Counted from the stretch's first letter, positions 1-8,696 are shown. The stretch: DNA of 64,000 nucleotides from Variovorax sp. SG517 (GCF_013376045.1 NZ_JABMJG010000010.1:62001-126000), one strand, 5' to 3'. Notes: generated by a model from the letters alone, not told the origin. Program-made: numbers and translations.

Positions 1-167
1 TGCTGGCCCACGGTGGGCGCCGCGGCGGCGTTGTTGCCCATCAAGAAGGTGGCGCCGAGCGCCACGGCCGCGGCGACGACGGCACGGCGGGAGGCCCGGC
101 TCAGGGCGGCGCGGGCATTGCGCGCGGCACGGAAGGAACGCGAGTCGACGGTTGGCGAGAGAGACAT
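1..167 (-). CDS. Thioredoxin/redoxin-like exported protein, N-terminal fragment
   Basis: The first 55 codons of a minus-strand gene run off the left edge, starting at the ATG at 165-167. They encode a basic N-region with SRRAVV, a hydrophobic stretch (residues about 30-43) and an Ala-rich cleavage region before PTVGQ. The SRR-x-hydrophobic pattern resembles a twin-arginine signal. The start of the mature part, APTVGQ, is what TlpA/AhpC-type redoxins often show before their thioredoxin fold, and the gene lies directly downstream of a DsbD-like reductase on the same strand. The redoxin assignment is therefore an inference; only the export signal is visible. If it is a redoxin, the neighbouring membrane reductase would be a natural electron donor. 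Confidence 0.5.
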   Translation of the reverse strand, partial: MSLSPTVDSRSFRAARNARAALSRASRRAVVAAAVALGATFLMGNNAAAAPTVGQ

Positions 168-274
168 GGCCAGCTTGAACTCCAAAACAAAATTCCAAAC
201 AACAACTGCAGCTTAGAACGGTTTCTTCAAGTGCATGTGACAACCCATGTCACGCCGGTGGTCAAAGCGCGGCG

Positions 275-2515
275 TCAAAGGGCGGCGATCGCGGCGCGGA
301 CTTCGTCCTTGCCCAGTATCTCCGTCAGCACGACCGGCGGCTTGCCCGGCGCCTGCAGCACGTACACCGGCACGCCGCTGCGGCCCAGCGCGGTGAGCGC
401 GGCGGTGATGGCCGGGTCGCGGCGGGTCCAGTCGGCGCGCAGCATGGCGACCTTCTTGGCGTCGAAGTCGGCCAGCACCTGATCGTCGGACAGGGTGCTC
501 TTCTTGTTGTACTGGCAGGTCACGCACCACGCGGCGGTGAAGTCGATGAACACCGGCCGGCCCGCGTCGGACAACTGCGCCACGCGCTCGGCGGACCAGG
601 GCTGCCAGCGCTGGCCGGTCCCGTCCTTCGTGCCGGCCGATGCCAGCTTGGCCGGCTCCACCACCTGCAGCACGTTGCGGCCGATGGCGGCGGTGAGCAC
701 GGCGGTGAAGGCGATCAGCACGCCCGCGATCACGACCCGGGCGCGCCCGCGCAGCGTGAGCGCCCAGACGATGGCGGCCAGGCACACCAGCAGCGCCAGC
801 AGCGTGCCGGCGCCGTCGATGCCGCTTTGCTGGCCCAGCACCCACACCAGCCACGCCACGGTGGCGAACATCGGAAAGGCCAGCAGGCGGCGCAGCGTGC
901 CCATCCACGGGCCGGGCTTGGGCAGCAGGTAGGCCACCGCGGGCACGAAGCCGGCCACGAGATACGGCAGCGCCAGCCCGAAGCCCAGCGCCACGAACAG
1001 CAGCAGCGCCTGCGCGGCCGGCAGGCCGATGGCGAAGCCCAGCGAGGCGCCCATGAACGGCGCGGAGCACGGCGATGCGATGACCACGGCGAGCACGCCC
1101 GAAAGGAAGTCGTTGGCCAGCGGGTGCCTGGCCTGCGCGCTGCAGACCGACGAAGGCGCGGCGCGGCCGAACTCGAACACGCCCGCGAGGTTCAGCCCGA
1201 TCAGCGTGAACAGCGCCGCCAGCGCCGCCACCACGCCCGGCGACTGCAGCTGGAAGCCCCAGCCCAGCCCGGCGCCCGCTGCGCGCAGCGCCAGCATGCC
1301 GCCGCCCAGCGCGAGGAAGGACAGCATCACGCCGCCCGTGTAGGCCAGCCCCGCCTTGCGGTGCGCGCTGGCGTTGCCCGCCTGCCGCGCGAAGCCCAGC
1401 ACCTTGATCGCGAGGATCGGGAACACGCAGGGCATCAGGTTCAGCAGCAGGCCGCCGAGCAGGGCGCCCAGCAGCGCGGCCAGGAAGGTGGTGGAAGACG
1501 GGGCGGGCAACTCGGCGGCCTTTGCCGCACCGGCATTCGCGGCGTTGGCCGCGAGCGCGGCCTGCAGCGCCGGAGGCACCTCCGCGGCGCGCGGCGCGGC
1601 GGCCGTGGGCCAGGCGCCCGAGACAGGCGCCTCGGCGCGCCATGCCGCCGGCTGGCCGGCCTGCCGGTCGGCCTCGGGCAGCGTTACCACCACCGGCATG
1701 ACGGTGGGGCTGGCGCTGCGCTGGTCGGCCAGCGGCACGGTGGCGGTCCAGGTGTCGCCCTGCCAGGATTGGGTCCAGTCCTTGCCGGAGACGGCCGCGG
1801 TGCGGATCACCTCGGGGGTCTCGGGGAAGAACTCCAGCGTCTTGCCCTGCGCGGCGGCGGGCAGGCCTTCGAGCTTCACCTTCAGGCTGTGGCCGTCGAC
1901 CTCGACGGTGCCCGGTTTGGACAGCGGCTGCGGGCGGGCGGCGAGGGCGGTATCGAACTCGGCCTTGTGCAGCGCGGTCGAGCCCTGCAGCGGCAGGGCC
2001 AGCGTGAAGGTGCCTTCCTCGGGAATGCATTCCTTGCGGCAGACCAGCCAGGAAGCCTTGAGCTGGATGTCCATCGCCGGCGTGCCGCCCAGCGCCACCG
2101 GCGGCTTGTAGAGCGTGGACACCTCCAGCGGCACCGGCAGCAGCACGGTGTTCTCGTAGCCGTAGTTGGCGAGGCTGCCGACCGGGATCTTCTTCGGCGC
2201 CGGCCATGCGATCTCGCCGGTCGAGACGCCCGCCGGCAGCGTCCACGTCATCTCGGTGGGCAGGCCGGAATCGCCGGCGTTCTTCCAGTAGGTGTGCCAC
2301 TCGGGCTGGTGCGCGATCTGCAGGCCGACCCACACTGGGGCGCCGGGCGTCACGCCGTCCGGGGCGTGTGCGATGAGTTCGGCGCGCACATGGGGGGTGG
2401 TGACCACGGCGCCCGGCTTGGACGCCAGCTCGGATGTCGATTGCGCCATAGCCGGCATGCTGGCTGCGGCCGTTGCTATCAGAAGCGTAGCGAATTGGAT
2501 GCGCGGGAAGATCAT
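275..2515 (-). CDS. DsbD/ScsB-type transmembrane thiol-disulfide reductase
   Basis: 746 residues. A Sec signal peptide (residues 1-24, ending AMA) precedes a periplasmic N-terminal beta domain with a YWKNAGDSG region typical of the ScsB branch of DsbD proteins. A DsbD-type multi-helix membrane core follows, with one cysteine in NLMPCVFP and a second in ASPCSAP; these are the paired membrane cysteines that relay electrons from cytoplasmic thioredoxin. The C-terminus is a thioredoxin-fold domain with the active site WCVTC followed by YNKKS. All the cysteine pairs needed for relay are present. The family moves reducing power to periplasmic disulfide isomerases, c-type cytochrome factors or peroxide-reducing proteins. 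The gene downstream, cut by the edge, looks like an exported redoxin and may be the client. Canonical DsbD versus ScsB is not settled by sight; the N-domain favours ScsB. Confidence 0.88.
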   Translation of the reverse strand: MIFPRIQFATLLIATAAASMPAMAQSTSELASKPGAVVTTPHVRAELIAHAPDGVTPGAPVWVGLQIAHQPEWHTYWKNAGDSGLPTEMTWTLPAGVSTGEIAWPAPKKIPVGSLANYGYENTVLLPVPLEVSTLYKPPVALGGTPAMDIQLKASWLVCRKECIPEEGTFTLALPLQGSTALHKAEFDTALAARPQPLSKPGTVEVDGHSLKVKLEGLPAAAQGKTLEFFPETPEVIRTAAVSGKDWTQSWQGDTWTATVPLADQRSASPTVMPVVVTLPEADRQAGQPAAWRAEAPVSGAWPTAAAPRAAEVPPALQAALAANAANAGAAKAAELPAPSSTTFLAALLGALLGGLLLNLMPCVFPILAIKVLGFARQAGNASAHRKAGLAYTGGVMLSFLALGGGMLALRAAGAGLGWGFQLQSPGVVAALAALFTLIGLNLAGVFEFGRAAPSSVCSAQARHPLANDFLSGVLAVVIASPCSAPFMGASLGFAIGLPAAQALLLFVALGFGLALPYLVAGFVPAVAYLLPKPGPWMGTLRRLLAFPMFATVAWLVWVLGQQSGIDGAGTLLALLVCLAAIVWALTLRGRARVVIAGVLIAFTAVLTAAIGRNVLQVVEPAKLASAGTKDGTGQRWQPWSAERVAQLSDAGRPVFIDFTAAWCVTCQYNKKSTLSDDQVLADFDAKKVAMLRADWTRRDPAITAALTALGRSGVPVYVLQAPGKPPVVLTEILGKDEVRAAIAAL

Positions 2516-2561
2516 GCCGTCAGTCGGAGCAATCGGTGGGGGCGAAGTTCCGGAGCTTCGT

Positions 2562-3335
2562 TCAGGCCGCCGTGGCGGTTTGCGGGCCCCAGCCCAGCAC
2601 CACGCGGCGGCTGCTGGCGCTCTTCTTCTCTATCTTGGTGACCACCACCGCCCCGATCTCGGCGGTGTTTGCAACATGCGTGCCGCCGCAGGGCTGGAAG
2701 TCGATCGCCGCCTGGCCTTCGCCCGCCCCGCCGATGCGGATGGTGCGCACCGTGCCCGTGCCGCGCGGCGGCTGCACGCTCATGCTCTTGACCAGTGCCG
2801 GGTTGGCGTCGAGCTCCTCGTCGGTGATGGCGCCCACCGTCAGCGGGTGGGCCGCCTCGACCAGCCGGGCCAGGCCGGCGGTCAGCGAATCCTTGTCCAG
2901 CGGGTCGGTCATGTGGAAGTCGAGCCGCGCGTACTCGGGGGTGATGGAGCAGCCGTTCACCGGGACCGGCACAAGGTGGCAAAGCAGGTGGGTGGCGGTA
3001 TGGAAGCGCATCAGCCGGTGGCGGCGCTCCCAGTCGATGCGGGCGGTGACAGCGTCGCCGGGCTTCAGCGCGGCCAGCGGCTCGTCCTGCCCGGGGGCCG
3101 GCACGTGGACGAATTCGTCGGTCGGCTGGCCCTCGGCGTCCTTGGCCTTGCGGGTGTCGGCGATGACGATCTCGCGCCCGCCGGCCAGGGCCAGCACGCC
3201 GCTGTCTCCGGCCTGCCCGCCGCCCAGCGGATAGAACACCGTGCGGTCCAGCACGATGCCGGCGTCGTCGATTCGCACGATGCGGGCGTCGCAACTGCGC
3301 AGGTAGGCGTCGGCGCGGAACAGGTCGTCGGTCAT
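2562..3335 (-). CDS. AlaX-type alanyl-tRNA editing protein
   Basis: 257 residues from the ATG at 3333-3335 (MTDDLFRADAYL); an open frame extends further upstream, but homologs begin near here. The protein resembles the editing and C-terminal part of alanyl-tRNA synthetase. It has HTATH (H112, H116) and CGGTH (C216, H220), the four zinc ligands of the family, and a GGGQxGD motif around residue 38. Such free-standing proteins hydrolyse Ser-tRNA(Ala) or Gly-tRNA(Ala) in trans in the cytoplasm. It is transcribed towards dsbD with a gap of about 46 bases and may be co-transcribed with it, without an obvious functional link. The motif set is complete, so an active editing enzyme is expected. Confidence 0.88.
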   Translation of the reverse strand: MTDDLFRADAYLRSCDARIVRIDDAGIVLDRTVFYPLGGGQAGDSGVLALAGGREIVIADTRKAKDAEGQPTDEFVHVPAPGQDEPLAALKPGDAVTARIDWERRHRLMRFHTATHLLCHLVPVPVNGCSITPEYARLDFHMTDPLDKDSLTAGLARLVEAAHPLTVGAITDEELDANPALVKSMSVQPPRGTGTVRTIRIGGAGEGQAAIDFQPCGGTHVANTAEIGAVVVTKIEKKSASSRRVVLGWGPQTATAA

Positions 3336-3466
3336 CCGGCGATGGTAGCGGCGATGCGCGAATGAGGTGCGCCCACGCCAGAAAGCGCCCACGGCCGACA
3401 CTCCCGGGCCCGCCCGCCTTGGGATGATGCGCCGCATGCGGCACGCCGCCGCGCGAAGGATCACGC

Positions 3467-4840
3467 ATGAATCGACCGCAGCAAGCACCCACCCGCCTCG
3501 CGTCTTCATGGCCGCGCACCGCCGCCGCGGCCCTGGCCGCCGTGCTGCTCGCCGCCGGCTGCGGCGAGGCCGCCAAGCTCGCCCCAGAACTCACCACCGG
3601 CCCCCGCCCCCAGTTGGCCGAGCCCAACAAGACGCTGATTCCCACCGTCAACGTCGCCCCGGCCGTCGGCTGGACCGACACCGCCGCGCCCGTTCCGGCC
3701 GAGGGCCTGAAGGTGACGGCGCTGGCGCGCGGCCTCGACCACCCGCGCTGGGTCTACACGCTGCCCAACGGCGACATCCTCGTGGCCGAGAGCAACAAGC
3801 CGCCCAAGCCCGCCGACAGCAACGACGGCGGCAGCGGCCCCATCGCCAAGATCCGCAACTGGGTCATGGGCAAGGTCATGGGCCGCGCGGGCGCGGGCGT
3901 GCCCAGCGCCAACCGCATCACCCTGCTGCGCGACGCCGACGGCGACGGCTTGGCCGAGGTCAGGCAGGTGTTCATGAGCAACCTGCGCTCGCCCTACGGC
4001 ATGGCGCTGGTCGGCAACGAGCTCTTTATCGCCAACGCCGACGCGCTGGTGAAGGTGCCCTACACCGAGGGCCAGACCTCCATCGCCGCCAGCCCCACGC
4101 TGGTGACGCAGCTGCCCGCAGGCATCAACCACCACTGGACCAAGAACGTCATCGCCAACGCCGACGGCAGCAAGCTCTACGTGACGGTCGGTTCCAACAG
4201 CAACATCGGCGAGAACGGCCTGCCGGCAGAGGCGGGCCGCGCCGCCATCTGGGAGGTCGACACCAGGAGCGGCGAGAAGCGCCTGTTCGCCAGCGGCCTG
4301 CGCAACCCCAACGGCATGGGCTGGGAGCCCGACACCAAGGTGCTGTGGACCGTGGTGAACGAGCGCGACGAGATCGGCAGCGACCTCGTGCCCGACTACC
4401 TCACCTCGGTGAAGGACGGCGCCTTCTACGGCTGGCCCTGGAGCTACTACGGCGGCGTGGTCGATGCGCGCGTGCAGCCGCAGAACCCGGAGATGGTCGC
4501 CAAGGCCATCGCGCCCGACTACGCGCTGGGCTCGCACGTCGCGCCGCTCGGCCTGGCCTTCTCGCGCCCCGGCGGCATGCCCGATCAGTTCGCCAGCGGC
4601 GTCTTCATCGGCGAGCACGGCTCGTGGAACCGCAAGCCCAAGTCGGGCTACAAGGTGGTGTTCGTGCCCTTCATTGGCGGCAAGCCCAGCGGGCCGCCCA
4701 TCGACGTGCTGACCGGCTTCCTCAGCGCCGACGAGAAGGCCCATGGCCGCCCGGTGGGCGTGGCGCTCGACAAGGGCGGCGCGCTGATCGTGGCGGACGA
4801 TGTCGGCAACGCGGTGTGGCGGGTGTCGAAGGCGAAGTAG
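3467..4840 (+). CDS. PQQ-type sorbosone dehydrogenase family lipoprotein
   Basis: 457 residues. The signal peptide ends in the lipobox LLAAGC, so the mature protein should be a lipoprotein. The rest is a six-bladed beta-propeller of the soluble glucose/L-sorbosone dehydrogenase type. Visible marks are GLDHPRWVYTLPNGDILVAE at the first blade, NLRSPYGMAL, the HHW segment (INHHWTKN) and GLRNPNGMGW, followed by EIGSDLVPDY and the GEHGSWNRKP segment. Members oxidise aldoses or related carbonyls with PQQ in the periplasm and feed the respiratory chain. No PQQ biosynthesis genes are in the window, so cofactor supply must come from elsewhere. It stands alone on the plus strand and converges with the GNAT gene. 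The actual substrate cannot be told. Confidence 0.85.
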   Translation: MNRPQQAPTRLASSWPRTAAAALAAVLLAAGCGEAAKLAPELTTGPRPQLAEPNKTLIPTVNVAPAVGWTDTAAPVPAEGLKVTALARGLDHPRWVYTLPNGDILVAESNKPPKPADSNDGGSGPIAKIRNWVMGKVMGRAGAGVPSANRITLLRDADGDGLAEVRQVFMSNLRSPYGMALVGNELFIANADALVKVPYTEGQTSIAASPTLVTQLPAGINHHWTKNVIANADGSKLYVTVGSNSNIGENGLPAEAGRAAIWEVDTRSGEKRLFASGLRNPNGMGWEPDTKVLWTVVNERDEIGSDLVPDYLTSVKDGAFYGWPWSYYGGVVDARVQPQNPEMVAKAIAPDYALGSHVAPLGLAFSRPGGMPDQFASGVFIGEHGSWNRKPKSGYKVVFVPFIGGKPSGPPIDVLTGFLSADEKAHGRPVGVALDKGGALIVADDVGNAVWRVSKAK

Positions 4841-4862
4841 CCTTCTTCCTTTGCTTCCTCGG

Positions 4863-5435
4863 TCAGCGCTGCGGCCGGGCGATGCGGTAGAGCCGGTGCC
4901 GCCGCAGCGCGTGTCCCTCGGGCACCAGCGGGTGGTCGAAGGCGCCGTCCACGTCCTCCTTCATGCCGATGCGCTGCATCACCGCGGCGGAGCGGGTGTT
5001 GTTCCATGCGGTGAAGGCGACGATCTCCTGCAGCCCGAGCTGCTCGAAGCCCACCTGCAGCGCGGCGCGCGCCGCCTCGCTGGCGAAGCCATGGCCCCAC
5101 CACCTGCGCGCGAAGCGCCAGCCGATCTCCACGCAGGGCGAGAAGGGCAGCTCGGCGATCGGCGAGTTGAGCCCGGTGAAGCCCATGAATTCGCCCGTGT
5201 CCTTGTGCTCCACCGCCCAGAAGCCCCAGCCGTTCTCGGCGATGCGCGAGCGCGTGCGCGCCACCGCCGCGTCGCTGTCGGCGCGCGTGGGCAGCGGCAG
5301 CAGGAACTCCATCACCTGCGGGTCGCCCGCGAGCTCGAAGAAGGGCGCGAGATCGCTCTCGCGCCATTGGCGCATCAGCAGGCGTTGGGTTTCGACTTCG
5401 ATGACGGCAGGGTGGTCGGCGGCGTGGTCGGTCAT
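4863..5435 (-). CDS. GNAT family N-acetyltransferase (RimJ/RimL type)
   Basis: 190 residues. It has the RimJ/RimL-like layout: TQRLLMRQWRESDLAPFFEL at residues 16-35, a middle FWAVEHKDTGEFMGFTGL strand, and IGWRFARRWWGHGFASEAARAAL, which is the acetyl-CoA pyrophosphate-binding loop (usual pattern R-x-x-G-x-G/A). Near the C-terminus there is NTRSAAVMQRIGM, the usual N-x-x-S-x-x-x-x-x-x-x-G-F/M motif. Proteins of this kind acetylate N-termini of proteins or small amines in the cytoplasm; the substrate is unknown. The gene sits 21 bases after the downstream end of the oxidoreductase at 5457-6467 on the same strand and probably shares its transcript. Confidence 0.88.
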   Translation of the reverse strand: MTDHAADHPAVIEVETQRLLMRQWRESDLAPFFELAGDPQVMEFLLPLPTRADSDAAVARTRSRIAENGWGFWAVEHKDTGEFMGFTGLNSPIAELPFSPCVEIGWRFARRWWGHGFASEAARAALQVGFEQLGLQEIVAFTAWNNTRSAAVMQRIGMKEDVDGAFDHPLVPEGHALRRHRLYRIARPQR

Positions 5436-5456
5436 GCGGCCGATTCTGCCGGCTCC

Positions 5457-6467
5457 TCAGAACCCGGCCAGCACCACCTTGCCCTGCGCCTTGCCGCTCT
5501 CGATGAGCGCGTGAGCCTTGCGCAGGTTCGCGGCGTTGATGGTGCCGAAGCTCGCGTTGGCCGTGGTGCGGATGCGGCCCGTGTCCACCAGCGCAGCCAC
5601 CTCGGCCAGCAGCGCGCCCTGCTCGGCGATGTCGGGCGTTTCGAAGCGCGAGCGCGCGAACATCATTTCCCAGTGCAGCGAGATGCACTTGGTCTTCAGC
5701 GGCATCGCGTCGAGCACCTTCATGTCGTCGATCACCGCGAGCTGGCCCTGGGGCTTGAGGCTTTCGATGATCTGCGCGTAGTGCTGGTCGGTCTGCGTGA
5801 GGCTGGCGACCATGTCGACCTCGCCGATGCCCGCGGCCTTCAGCTCGGCGGCCAGCGGCTTCGAGTGGTCGATCACCGCGTGCGCGCCCAGCTCCAGGCA
5901 CCAGGCGCGCGTCTCGGCGCGCGAGGCGGTGGCGACGATGCGCAGCTTCGTCAGCTGGCGCGCGAGCTGGATGAGGATGGAGCCCACGCCGCCCGCGCCG
6001 CCCGTGACCAGCAGCGTCTGGCCTTCGCCGCCGCCCTTGGGCACGCGCAGGCGGTCGAACAGCAGCTCGTAGGCGGTGATGGTGGTCAGCGGCAGCGCTG
6101 CGGCCTGCGCGTCGTCGAGGCTGCTGGGCGCGAGGGCCGCGATGCGCTCGTCCACCGCGTGCAGCTCGGCGTTGGTGCCGGGGCGGATGATCGAGCCCGA
6201 GTAGTACACGCGGTCGCCGATCTTGAAGTTCTTCACCCCGGCGCCGACGGCCTCGACCGTGCCCACCGCGTCCCAGCCCAGCACCTTGGCCTGGCCGGCC
6301 TCGGGAGCGGCGTTCTTGCGGACCTTGGTGTCCACGGGATTGACCGACACCGCCTTCACGCGCACCAGCAGGTCGCGCGCGCCGGGCACGGGGGCGGGCA
6401 GCTCGATGTCCTGCAGCGACTCGGGGTTGTCGATGGGAAGGGACTGGTAGTAGCCGATGGCTTTCAT
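5457..6467 (-). CDS. Zinc-binding-family alcohol dehydrogenase / NADPH:quinone reductase-like
   Basis: 336 residues from the ATG at 6465-6467. It is a medium-chain dehydrogenase/reductase: N-terminal GroES-like fold with SVNPVDTKVRKN and GWDAVGTVEAVGAGVKNF (residues about 42-84), then a Rossmann domain with LVTGGAGGVGSILIQLA. It lacks the cysteine/histidine ligands of catalytic zinc enzymes, placing it with the zinc-independent quinone reductase/crotonyl-CoA branch (YhdH/QOR-like) despite the usual family name. It probably reduces quinones or enones with NADPH. The LysR gene starts 84 bases away in the opposite direction, the classical arrangement of a regulator with its target. Confidence 0.87.
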   Translation of the reverse strand: MKAIGYYQSLPIDNPESLQDIELPAPVPGARDLLVRVKAVSVNPVDTKVRKNAAPEAGQAKVLGWDAVGTVEAVGAGVKNFKIGDRVYYSGSIIRPGTNAELHAVDERIAALAPSSLDDAQAAALPLTTITAYELLFDRLRVPKGGGEGQTLLVTGGAGGVGSILIQLARQLTKLRIVATASRAETRAWCLELGAHAVIDHSKPLAAELKAAGIGEVDMVASLTQTDQHYAQIIESLKPQGQLAVIDDMKVLDAMPLKTKCISLHWEMMFARSRFETPDIAEQGALLAEVAALVDTGRIRTTANASFGTINAANLRKAHALIESGKAQGKVVLAGF

Positions 6468-6515
6468 GGGAGGACCTTTCAATGACGAAATCTGAACTGT
6501 AGGATCGCAAGGGCA

Positions 6516-6536
6516 ATTTGATAAGTAGGCCAAAAT
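6516..6536. promoter_or_regulatory. Possible LysR operator between divergent genes
   Basis: The 84-base gap between the oxidoreductase (start 6467, minus) and the LysR gene (start 6552, plus) is AT-richer than its surroundings. It holds an imperfect dyad, ATTTG at 6516-6520 and CAAAAT at 6531-6536, separated by ten bases. LysR proteins bind such loose dyads upstream of a divergent target. The match to the strict T-N11-A rule is not exact, so this is only a candidate. Confidence 0.3.
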
Positions 6537-6551
6537 CAGCAACAGTTTCAA

Positions 6552-7460
6552 ATGAAGATTGAAAATATCTCCGACCTGCAGGTGCTGGTGCACACGGCGC
6601 GCGCCGGCACGCTCACGGCTGCGGCGCATGCGCTGGGCATCACGCCGGCGGCCGCGAGCGCCACGCTCAAGCGGCTGGAGGCGCAGCTCGGGGCGCGGCT
6701 GTTCGAGCGATCGACGCGGGCGATGCGGCTCACGCCGCAGGGGCAGACGCTGCTCGACTACGCGGTGCGGGCCTTCGAGTTGCTGGACGAGGGGGAGTCG
6801 CTGGTCACGGCCGATCGCGGGGAGCTGGTCGGCACTTTGCGTGTGGCTTCGCCTTCGGACTTGACGCGCAGCACGCTGCTGCCGTGGTTTGACGAGTTCC
6901 TTGCTTTGCACCCTGGGGTGCAGCTGTCGCTCTCGGTGGGGGACCGGCCGCTGGACGTGATGCGCGACGAGGTCGATGTGGCGCTGCGGTATGGCGCGCT
7001 GGCGGATTCGCGTCTTGTGGCGCGGCCGTTCGCGCTCACCAATCCGCTGCTCACCGCCTCACCCGACTACCTGCGGCGGCATCCGGCGCCTCGGGTGCCG
7101 CAGGACCTGGTGCATCACAACTGCCTGATCTTCAATCGGTCGGGGCGGCGGCATCGGGTGTGGCGGTTTGGGCAGAACGGGCAGTGGACGGAGGTGCGGG
7201 TGAATGGGAATCGCAGCGTGGACGATGCTTCGCTGGCGCGGGAGTGGACTGTGAGCGGTTATGGCATCTCGCTGAAGTCTGCGCTTGATGTGCGGGATGA
7301 CATTCGCGAAGGGCGGCTCGTGCGGTTGCTGGGTGATTGGGAGACTGAGCCTTATCCGTTGCATGCCTTGCTGCCTAGTGGGCGGTTTGTGCCGGCTCGG
7401 GTTCGGGCGTTTGTGGACTTTCTTGGTTTGAAGTTCGAGTCGTTGTTGGCTTTGTCTTGA
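6552..7460 (+). CDS. LysR family transcriptional regulator
   Basis: 302 residues. The N-terminal winged helix-turn-helix is clear (residues 1-60: DLQVLVHTARAGTLTAAAHA, then TPAAASATLKRLEAQLGARL). The periplasmic-binding-protein-like effector domain follows from about residue 90 (GTLRVASPSDLTRSTLLPWF), of the CrgA/DmlR-like subgroup. It is divergent from the quinone-reductase-like gene and most likely controls it and itself. GC is visibly lower over the last third of the gene. The effector is unknown. Confidence 0.93.
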   Translation: MKIENISDLQVLVHTARAGTLTAAAHALGITPAAASATLKRLEAQLGARLFERSTRAMRLTPQGQTLLDYAVRAFELLDEGESLVTADRGELVGTLRVASPSDLTRSTLLPWFDEFLALHPGVQLSLSVGDRPLDVMRDEVDVALRYGALADSRLVARPFALTNPLLTASPDYLRRHPAPRVPQDLVHHNCLIFNRSGRRHRVWRFGQNGQWTEVRVNGNRSVDDASLAREWTVSGYGISLKSALDVRDDIREGRLVRLLGDWETEPYPLHALLPSGRFVPARVRAFVDFLGLKFESLLALS

Positions 7461-7801
7461 GGTTTCCCGGGGCCGGGTCTCGGCCCGGCGGCCGACCTAC
7501 TTTTCTTTGCTTCGCCAAAGAAACGTAGGCAAAAGAAAGGCGACCCCACTGTCTGCGTCCCTCCGCTTCGCTGCGGGCAACCTGCGGTGCTCGCGTTTCG
7601 CGGGGTCTCGCCCAAACTCGCTTCGCTCAAACAAGGGCGAGCCCTGATCCGCGAAACGCTGCGCTCCTCGGCGCAGCCAGAGGGGAGGGGACACCGCTCG
7701 GGCCTTCGCTTCGCTCGGCCTTATTTTTTTCCTCTCCCGCTTGCGGGAGAGGGTTGGGGTGAGGGCAGCGGCGTTCGATGCCGCCGTGCTCTCTTGTTCT
7801 C
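7461..7801. repeat. Gene-free repeat-rich intergenic stretch
   Basis: This 341-base stretch separates the LysR gene from the SDR gene and holds no supportable coding frame. It carries two hairpin elements. The first, at 7497-7528, pairs CTAC-TTTTCTTTG with CAAAGAAA-CGTAG. The second, at 7731-7752, is a perfect ten-base stem CCTCTCCCGC/GCGGGAGAGG, followed by GGGTGAGGG at about 7757-7765. Between them is a run rich in CTTCGCTTCG-like pieces. From memory, such elements occur in many copies between genes of Comamonadaceae and other proteobacteria; copy number cannot be judged from this window. The second hairpin has a T-run before rather than after it on the plus strand, so it is not a normal intrinsic terminator. 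Confidence 0.6.
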
Positions 7802-8599
7802 TCAGATCATCGGCGTGACCGCACCATCCATCGCCACGATCGCACCGGTCACATAGCTCGCCTTCGGCGACGCCAGGAACAGCACGGTGTTCGCCACTTC
7901 CTCCGGCGTCGCGATGCGGCCCAGCGGCAGTCTGGCCTTGGCGCGCTCCAGTGCTTCGTCGGTGCCGATGCCTTGCAGCTTCGCGTCGGCCTTCATGCCT
8001 TCCTGCAGGCGCTCGGTGAGGGTGAGGCCGGGGTTCACGGCGTTCACGCGCACGCCCTTGGCGGCGTAGGCGGCGGCCATGCCGGCGCTGACGAGCATGA
8101 GGGCGGCGTTGGCGGCGCCGCCGGCCATGTGGACGGGGCTGGCGACTTTGCCGCCCTGGCCGATGACGTTGACGATGGCGCCGCGTCCGCGCTGGCCCAT
8201 GCGCTTGACGACCGGGTCGATCATGTGGATGTAGGTGAAGTACTTGGCGTCCATGGCGTCGTGCCACGACGCGGCGGTGAGGTCGTCGGGCGGGGTGCGG
8301 CGGGCGGCGCCGGCGGAGTTGACGAGGACGTCGACGGGGCCGAATGCCTTTTCGGCGGCGTCGAGGGCGGCGACGGCGCTGGCGGGGTCCTTGAGGTCGG
8401 CGGCGTGGATGGAGACGCGGCCTTCGGCCTGCGGGAAGGATTCGAGCAGGGTCCTGCGGCCCTGCTCCAGGTTGGCGAGGTCGCGCGAGACGAGGCTCAC
8501 GCGCGCGCCTTCGCGCAGGAAGCCGAGGGCGCAGGCGAGGCCGATGCCCTTGCTGCCGCCGGTGACGAGTACGTGCTGGTCCTGGAGCTGGAGGTCCAT
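7802..8599 (-). CDS. SDR family oxidoreductase
   Basis: 265 residues from the ATG at 8597-8599 (MDLQLQDQHVLVTGG). It is a classical short-chain dehydrogenase: TGGSKGIG cofactor loop near residue 13, an N-S-A-G motif (VLVNSAGAARR), and the C-terminal PLGRIATPEEVANTVLFLAS plus SYVTGAIVAMDGA segments typical of the FabG-like group. The usual active-site Y-x-x-x-K is not obvious: where YSASK would be expected the sequence reads HMAGGAANAAL. That substitution makes ordinary carbonyl reduction doubtful. NAD(P) binding is near certain; catalytic role is not. It stands alone on the minus strand. Confidence 0.85.
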   Translation of the reverse strand: MDLQLQDQHVLVTGGSKGIGLACALGFLREGARVSLVSRDLANLEQGRRTLLESFPQAEGRVSIHAADLKDPASAVAALDAAEKAFGPVDVLVNSAGAARRTPPDDLTAASWHDAMDAKYFTYIHMIDPVVKRMGQRGRGAIVNVIGQGGKVASPVHMAGGAANAALMLVSAGMAAAYAAKGVRVNAVNPGLTLTERLQEGMKADAKLQGIGTDEALERAKARLPLGRIATPEEVANTVLFLASPKASYVTGAIVAMDGAVTPMI

Positions 8600-8696
8600 G
8601 AATCGGGTCCTTGGTGGGAGGTTGCTGGATGGGTGCGGCGATTCAATCACCACCGCGAAACCCCTGCACGCGCCCGGACGGATGGGCCGCGGGCCC

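Noticed and set aside
7731..7752. Intrinsic terminator for the LysR or SDR gene
   Set aside because: The stem is perfect, but the T-run precedes it on the plus strand, and on the minus strand it is followed by A residues.
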